DNA from: Phenylobacterium sp. CCH9-H3
Lineage (GTDB): Bacteria; Pseudomonadota; Alphaproteobacteria; Caulobacterales; Caulobacteraceae
Direction: 5' to 3'
Assembly: GCF_001557235.1 (NCBI RefSeq)
Contig: NZ_LSJI01000164.1
Coordinates: 1-35,503 of the forward strand
DNA: 35,503 bases
Under the pieces are notes generated by a model. That model saw nothing but the letters and a program-made list of their open reading frames with translations. It ran no database searches and was not told the DNA's origin. Position numbers and translations under genes: made by a program. This document shows positions 30,958 through 35,503 of this stretch, piece after piece; the first letter of the stretch is position 1, and each line of letters starts with the position of its first letter.

Positions 30958-32381
30958 CGGCGCTGGAACTCCGGGGTCATGAGGAGGAGGGCGACGGCTT
31001 CCGGGCGGGATTCGGCCCGCCCGATGGCCGCGGCGGAGGCGGGCAAGAGCCGCGCGCCCAGAGCCTCGCGGGCCAGCGCTGTCGGGTCCTGCACGCCGGG
31101 ACCCAGGGCGGCGCCCATCGCCTGGGCGAACTGCATCCGCTTCACCAGGGCGTCGGACGCGGCCCAGGGCGCGGCCTCGTCCGGCCAGCCCTTGGGCGAC
31201 GGCGCGCCGAACGGGCGCTGGCCGAGGGCGACCAGGGCCGCGTTCACCTGGCCCAGGTTCCCGGGCCCCTGGCCCAGGGCGCGGTAGCTGGAGATCACGA
31301 ACTCATAGGGCGTCTTGAACTTGGCGGCCTGCGGCGACCAGGCCTCGGGCGCCTCGATGAGCGTCTCGGCCACGCGGGCCAGATCGCCGTCTGTAGCACG
31401 CCACGTCGCTTCTAGCCGCGCCACGAGCGCCGGGGGAGCATCGTCGGCCACGAAATGCCGCGCGATCTTGGCGCAGACGAAGCGGGCGGTCTGGGGCTTG
31501 GTCGCGAGGTCGGCGAGGATGGCCATCGCTTGCGCCCTGCCGTCGTCGGGGTAGCGGACGTCCATCACCGTGCGCTGGCCCGGCTCGTGCGTCTGGGGCC
31601 GGAACACCACGCCTTCCAGCCCGGCCTCCCGCGGCCCGGCGATGGAAAGGCCCGTCAGGGCGCGGGCGAACTCGGTGACGTCGGCCTGGGCATAGCCGCC
31701 GTCCACGCCGACCGTGTGCAGTTCCAGGATCTCGCGCGCCAGGTTCTCGTTGAGCCCGAGGTTCCGGCGGGGCCGGCCATCCGGCTGGCCCGCGCCTCGC
31801 CGGCCGCCGCCGCGGCGCTGGACCGATGCCGCGCGGCTGTTGGGCCCGACCGACTGCGCCTGGTCGAGATAGAGGAGCATGGCCGGATGGGTTTCCGCCG
31901 CCACCAGCAGGTCGGCGAAGCGGCCGAAGACGCGGGGCCGGATCGCTTCGACCTCATAGGGGCCGACCAGGCCCGCGACCTGCGCCTTGGTGGCCGAGAC
32001 GGTGAAGTGGTTGGCCCAGAACAGGGCCCAGCGCTCGCGGAACCCGGCGTCGGTGTCGGTGGCGAGCTGCAGCCGCGCCAGCACGTCGCCGGCCGCGTTC
32101 TGGCGGATGAACTGCCGCGCCATCTTCACCGGGTCGCGCGCGCCGTCCTCCGCTGCGGCCCCGGTCCCGGCCATCGACCGCTGCCGCCGATACGCGCGGA
32201 ACTCGGCGAGGCGCTGCGACGAGCTCTCTCCACCGGTCGCGAACAGGTCTGCGCCGTCGGGGCGGATCTGCGCCTTGAGATAAGCGCGTGGGTCGCGGGC
32301 GGCCGCGGCGATCTCGCCCGGACGAGCGCCCAGGCCGAAGCGCGTCACGGCGATGGCGGCGTCGATGTCGCTCTGGCTCAC
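30954..32381 (-). CDS. DUF1800 family protein
   Basis: This 475-residue protein fits the DUF1800 family: AIAVTRFGLGARPGEIAAAA at the start, FRERWALFWANHFTVSATKA, GLNENLAREILELHTVGVDG, DVTEFARALTGLSIAG and KTPYEFVISSYRALG. The start is a GTG with a near-ideal AAGGAGG upstream. DUF1800 genes are commonly paired with DUF1501, as here (ATGA overlap), suggesting a joint function, possibly in exopolymer or cell-surface processes. No signal peptide is obvious in the DUF1800 partner. A Gly/Arg-rich low-complexity insert (QRRGGGRRGAGQPDGRPRRN) lies near residue 195. Confidence 0.9.
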   Translation of the reverse strand: MSQSDIDAAIAVTRFGLGARPGEIAAAARDPRAYLKAQIRPDGADLFATGGESSSQRLAEFRAYRRQRSMAGTGAAAEDGARDPVKMARQFIRQNAAGDVLARLQLATDTDAGFRERWALFWANHFTVSATKAQVAGLVGPYEVEAIRPRVFGRFADLLVAAETHPAMLLYLDQAQSVGPNSRAASVQRRGGGRRGAGQPDGRPRRNLGLNENLAREILELHTVGVDGGYAQADVTEFARALTGLSIAGPREAGLEGVVFRPQTHEPGQRTVMDVRYPDDGRAQAMAILADLATKPQTARFVCAKIARHFVADDAPPALVARLEATWRATDGDLARVAETLIEAPEAWSPQAAKFKTPYEFVISSYRALGQGPGNLGQVNAALVALGQRPFGAPSPKGWPDEAAPWAASDALVKRMQFAQAMGAALGPGVQDPTALAREALGARLLPASAAAIGRAESRPEAVALLLMTPEFQRR

Positions 32382-32456
32382 GCTTCCTCCTTGCGGCCGG
32401 CGCGTTTCGTCCCCATTCCACGGCCGCATCGACGCGTTCCGTCGGGAGAAAGAAGC

Positions 32457-33191
32457 TTGGACCTGCGCAAGGGATTTCACGAACCGGCCGAGAAGCCGCG
32501 CCGGTTCTACAAGACGGTGACGGTGATCGAGGCTGGCGGCGGCTGGCAAGTCCAGCTCGACCACCGCAACCTGCGCACGCCCAAGGCTTCCCTGATGGTG
32601 CTGCCGACCCAGGCCGTGGCCGAACAGGTCGCCGCGGAATGGTCGGCGCAGACGGACGTGATCGAGATGGCGACCATGCACGCCACGCGGCTCGCCAACA
32701 CCGCCATAGAGACCATCGGCGGAAGCCGTGACGGCGTGGCCGACCAGGTGGCGCAGTACGCGGGGGCCGATCTCCTCTGCTACTTCGCCGACGATCCCGC
32801 AGCCCTGCTGGCGCGGCAGGAGGAGGCCTGGCTGCCGGTCCTGGCGCGGGCGGCGGCGGAGGAAGGGCTCCACTTCGAGCGTTGCACGGGCATCGTCCAC
32901 AAGGCCCAGCCGGGCGAGACGCTGACGAAGGTGCGGGAGATCGCTCTGTCGCTGGACGACTTCCAGCTGGCCGGGCTGGCGTTCGGCGTGGCGCTGTTCG
33001 GCTCGGCGGTGCTGGCGGTCGGCCTGCTGCGCGGCTGGATGAGCGGCGAGGCGGCGTTCGATCTCTCCCGTCTCGACGAGGCGTTCCAGGAAGAGAAATG
33101 GGGAGTCGACGCCGAGGCCGCCGAGCGCACGGACTGCCTGCGCGGCGAGGCGGCGATGCTGGACCGCTGGTTCCGCAACCTCGGAGCCTAG
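32457..33191 (+). CDS. ATP12-family F1-ATPase assembly chaperone
   Basis: This 244-residue protein matches bacterial ATP12, which binds the ATP synthase F1 alpha subunit during assembly. The segments KPRRFYKTVTVIEAGGGWQV, LDHRNLRTPKASLMVLPTQA, VAAEWSAQTDVIEMATMHAT and QYAGADLLCYFADDPAALLA are characteristic. The TTG start is supported by GGGAGAAAG just upstream and by the typical distance to the FYK motif. It often follows crcB-rluC-HAD in related genomes; here other genes intervene. It is divergent from DUF1800 (75-base gap). Confidence 0.92.
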   Translation: MDLRKGFHEPAEKPRRFYKTVTVIEAGGGWQVQLDHRNLRTPKASLMVLPTQAVAEQVAAEWSAQTDVIEMATMHATRLANTAIETIGGSRDGVADQVAQYAGADLLCYFADDPAALLARQEEAWLPVLARAAAEEGLHFERCTGIVHKAQPGETLTKVREIALSLDDFQLAGLAFGVALFGSAVLAVGLLRGWMSGEAAFDLSRLDEAFQEEKWGVDAEAAERTDCLRGEAAMLDRWFRNLGA

Positions 33192-33215
33192 AGGCGTCAG
33201 GGGGCGCGGGTTGAC

Positions 33216-33243
33216 CTCGGGGCCGCTCGCGTGCGGCCCCGAG
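33216..33243. terminator. Perfect 11-bp hairpin between convergent genes
   Basis: CTCGGGGCCGC pairs exactly with GCGGCCCCGAG around TCGCGT, 24 bases after the ATP12 stop and 52 bases after the opposite-strand methyltransferase end. There is no T run on either side. It may be a bidirectional terminator of the U-less kind or a barrier helping Rho. TTGAC just before it is in a non-promoter context. Confidence 0.5.
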
Positions 33244-33295
33244 ATCGCCCGAAGGCCGGGGGGATTGAAACCCTCGGGCTGTCAGGTTGGCCCGG

Positions 33296-34246
33296 TCAGG
33301 CCGGGACGGCGACGCAGGCGCGGCTCATGGCCTTCACGTGGCGGTGGTCCGTGCCGCAACAGCCGCCCAGGACGCGGATGTGCCCGTGGCGCCGGAGCAG
33401 GGCGGCATGCTCGTGGCCGAGCTCGGCCGGGTCGCCATCGTCGAGGTCCGGCGCCTCGTTCAGCTCCTGGTGGCTGCGCTTGCTGGCGTTGGCCCGCAGG
33501 CCGGCGATCCGGCGGACCCAGGACTCCCCGGTTTCGAGCGCGCCGGCGAAGTGGGTCGGATGGGCGCAGTTGAGCATGTAGTAGGCGGGCGCATCGCCGG
33601 TCACCGCGTCCACGGTCAGGATCGCCTCGGCCAGGGTCTGGCCGGTGGGCAGGCGTCCGTCGGTCTCCACCGTGAACGAGATGGCGACCGGCAGGCCCAC
33701 GGCGTCCGCGGCCCTGACCACCCCGATGGCCTCGGGGATGTTGGTCATGGTGATCGCGCCGATCATGTCCGCGCCCGCCGCCGCGAAGGCCGTCGCCTGG
33801 CCAAGGTGATAGGCGCAGGCCTCGTCGGCGGTCATGGTCTCTCCGGGATCGTAACCATCGCCCCGCGGCCCGATGCAGCCCGACACCACCATCTGCGGGA
33901 CGCGGCTGCGCCAGGTCTCGCGAAGGTCGCGCAGGAGCCGGATGGCGTCGCGGTTGAACAGTTCCAGCTCGCCGGGCGCCAGGCCGAGCCGCGCCGCCCA
34001 GTCGGGACTGGCTCGCCAGGTCGGCGCTTCCAGGACGAAGCCCAGCCCCTGGGCCGCGGCGATCTCCAGGTAGCGCTCGTAGTAGCGGCGCAGGGTGGCG
34101 CGCCCGGCGTCGTCCTTGAGCAGGACGAAGGCCGCGAAGTGGGGCAATTCGAGACCCTCGTGGAAGATGAGGGTCGTCTCCAGGCCGCCGTCGGTGAGGA
34201 ACAGGCTGTCGCCCAGCTGGGGCAGGTAGGTCTTCTTGATGGTCAT
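33296..34246 (-). CDS. Homocysteine S-methyltransferase family protein
   Basis: This 316-residue TIM-barrel enzyme transfers a methyl group to homocysteine (or a related thiol) using a zinc site. The three zinc-binding cysteines are present: Cys227 in YYMLNCAHPTHF and Cys296-Cys297 in LGGCCGTDHRH. TDGGLETTLIF at the N-terminus and IGPRGDGYDPGETMTADEA are typical. It lacks the cobalamin-binding modules of MetH, so the methyl donor may be S-methylmethionine or another small compound (MmuM-like). It ends an operon on the minus strand starting at or before the sterol desaturase-like gene. Confidence 0.93.
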   Translation of the reverse strand: MTIKKTYLPQLGDSLFLTDGGLETTLIFHEGLELPHFAAFVLLKDDAGRATLRRYYERYLEIAAAQGLGFVLEAPTWRASPDWAARLGLAPGELELFNRDAIRLLRDLRETWRSRVPQMVVSGCIGPRGDGYDPGETMTADEACAYHLGQATAFAAAGADMIGAITMTNIPEAIGVVRAADAVGLPVAISFTVETDGRLPTGQTLAEAILTVDAVTGDAPAYYMLNCAHPTHFAGALETGESWVRRIAGLRANASKRSHQELNEAPDLDDGDPAELGHEHAALLRRHGHIRVLGGCCGTDHRHVKAMSRACVAVPA

Positions 34247-34257
34247 GTCGGTTTCTT

Positions 34258-35070
34258 TCAGGCCGCGGCGGGCGCGATGTGGCGTTGGATGAAGACGGCG
34301 ATCAGCTCGGCCGCGCGGGCTGGCTCTTCCCAGTGCGGGTCATGGCCCGTGCCCTCGAAGACGATCAGCGCGGAGTCGCGGATGCCGGCCAGCAGCCGGT
34401 CCTGGTCCGCCCGGGTGACGAAGCCGTCCTGGTCGCCCCATAGGAGCAGGGTCGGCGCCTGGATCTGCGGAAGGTCGGGGCCGAGGTCGTCGGCCATCAG
34501 GTCCTCGAAGATGGCCTTCCAGGCGTGGGCGGGCAGCTTGCAGGACTCCGCCGTCACCAGATCCAGCAGCTCGGGCGCGATGGGCCGGGCGATTGTGCTC
34601 TCCTGGAAGGCCCGGGCGAACGCCGGGTCGATCGGATCGCACAGGCCCTTGATGGCCTCGTCGTAGAACGCCTCCACCGCCGGATTGCCCTTGAGGCCGG
34701 GGAAGGCGCCTTCGAGCACCAGGCCGGCGACCCGTTCAGGGTGTTTCATCGCTAGGCGCTGGGCGACAATGCTGCCCATCGAGTGGCCGAACACCACGGC
34801 CCGGCGGACACCCAACTTGTCCAGCGCGGCCACGGCGTCGCCGACGAAGGCGTCGGTGGTGTAGGGGCCGGCAGGCTTGGAGCTGTCGCCGTGGCCGCGC
34901 TGGGTGAGGGCGATGACGCGCACGCCCTTGGGCAGGTGCTCCATCATCGGCCGCATGGAGAGCAGGGAATCGCTCAGGCCGTGCAGCAGGAGGAGCGGGA
35001 CCCCGGTGGGGTCGCCGGACTGGAGAACGTCGACTTCGACGCCGGTGGGAAGGGATAGACGGGTGCGCAT
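34258..35070 (-). CDS. Alpha/beta hydrolase
   Basis: This 270-residue hydrolase has the canonical fold with the oxyanion-hole LLLLHGLSDSLLS, the nucleophile elbow FGHSMGS (Ser97), an acid Asp215 in LLWGDQDGFVT and the catalytic His243 in GTGHDPHWEEP. Substrate is unknown (esterase or C-C hydrolase type). An upstream GTG that overlaps the stop of the preceding gene would add 28 residues; it was not chosen because that stretch uses codons (ATT, CAA, CCT, TCA) rare in this window and does not look like coding sequence. The start remains uncertain. Confidence 0.9.
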   Translation of the reverse strand: MRTRLSLPTGVEVDVLQSGDPTGVPLLLLHGLSDSLLSMRPMMEHLPKGVRVIALTQRGHGDSSKPAGPYTTDAFVGDAVAALDKLGVRRAVVFGHSMGSIVAQRLAMKHPERVAGLVLEGAFPGLKGNPAVEAFYDEAIKGLCDPIDPAFARAFQESTIARPIAPELLDLVTAESCKLPAHAWKAIFEDLMADDLGPDLPQIQAPTLLLWGDQDGFVTRADQDRLLAGIRDSALIVFEGTGHDPHWEEPARAAELIAVFIQRHIAPAAA

Positions 35071-35150
35071 GAAGGCGGCCTTTGAAGGTTGAGGTTGAAT
35101 GAGGAACTCCCGCGGCTCGAGCGGCGGATGGAGATCGGCTGGCGGCAGCA

Positions 35151-35503
35151 TCACCGGGCGGCCTGCGGCGTGAGCCCGCGTTCGCCGCCGGCCACGTCAC
35201 GGCCGACCAGCAGATCGAGGGTACGGTCCGACGCGCCGTCGTAGAATCCGGCCTGGCCATTCCAGGTCCTGGGGTTCCGATAGGTGCCGAACACCATGTC
35301 CCAGATTGGAATGTCGCCGTAGTTCCAGCGGTGCACCCCACGCTCGTGATGCAGGCTGTGCATCTCGGGCCGGGCGATGAACCACCCCAGCCAACGCGGG
35401 GTCTTCAGGTTGGCGTGCTGGAACAGGGCGCAGAACGTCGCGGCCAGGAAGGCGATCAGCACCGCCTCGGGCGAGAAGCCGAAGGCGAACACCAGTGTGA
35501 AGC
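35151..35503 (-). CDS. Fatty-acid hydroxylase/sterol desaturase family protein, C-terminal part
   Basis: The gene runs out of the window at its 5' side; only the last ~117 residues are seen. They contain a membrane segment (VLIAFLAATFCALFQHANL) and histidine clusters FQHANL and ARPEMHSLHHERGVHRWNYG, followed by DIPIWDMVFGTYRNP. These are the diiron ligands of the integral-membrane hydroxylase/desaturase superfamily. The end of the protein (TLDLLVGRDVAGGERG) is hydrophilic. It is the first of three minus-strand genes seen here (with the hydrolase and the methyltransferase). Confidence 0.9.
   Translation of the reverse strand, partial: FTLVFAFGFSPEAVLIAFLAATFCALFQHANLKTPRWLGWFIARPEMHSLHHERGVHRWNYGDIPIWDMVFGTYRNPRTWNGQAGFYDGASDRTLDLLVGRDVAGGERGLTPQAAR

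Overview
The window is a GC-rich chromosomal segment from an alphaproteobacterium, most likely a member of the Caulobacteraceae (Caulobacter/Phenylobacterium type). This rests on the ribosomal cluster order, with adk directly after secY and no rpmJ or infA; the TTGACG / TATAAC-type promoters; a short-lid adenylate kinase; an ATP12 chaperone; and a lipoprotein resembling the CC0125/CC1285 group. The genus call is inference. I saw no tRNA, rRNA, CRISPR array, insertion sequence, prophage or plasmid backbone.

Positions 1-15660 hold the translation block. The last codons of tuf and a strong terminator come first. A secreted GIN-type repeat protein sits between tuf and the S10 operon. The run rpsJ-rplC-rplD-rplW-rplB-rpsS-rplV-rpsC-rplP-rpmC-rpsQ-rplN-rplX-rplE-rpsN-rpsH-rplF-rplR-rpsE-rpmD-rplO-secY-adk follows with minimal spacing. 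A second good promoter then starts rpsM-rpsK-rpoA-rplQ, closed by a classic terminator. Genes within the block are joined by TGATG/TAATG overlaps or by stop codons merged with Shine-Dalgarno sequences. Every wider gap contains a GC hairpin without a U-tract, and the gap before rplQ can form alternative pairings.

Positions 15669-25557 hold accessory and stress functions. There are two separate HxlR regulator / redox enzyme divergent pairs (hxlR with a glutathione S-transferase; hxlR with an AzoR-type flavin quinone reductase). There is a lipoprotein phosphodiesterase, a four-gene overlapping VOC-cupin-ArsR-SRPBCC operon, a TetA-like MFS exporter, a periplasmic DegP/HtrA-type protease, the RarA recombination ATPase and a small membrane protein.

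Positions 25567-35503 hold two RluA-family pseudouridine synthases, a small lipoprotein, the CrcB fluoride channel, and a TPR-2OG-Fe(II) oxygenase translationally coupled to the second synthase. A convergent DUF1800-DUF1501 pair is followed by the ATP12 F1-ATPase assembly chaperone, a homocysteine S-methyltransferase, an alpha/beta hydrolase and the end of a fatty-acid hydroxylase/sterol desaturase gene that leaves the window. Most genes belong to known families. The parts most worth a second look are the regulatory architecture (rplQ leader, S10 leader, HxlR operators) and the gene neighbourhoods (GIN protein in the tuf-S10 gap; TPR-oxygenase and DUF1800/1501 between rluC and ATP12).
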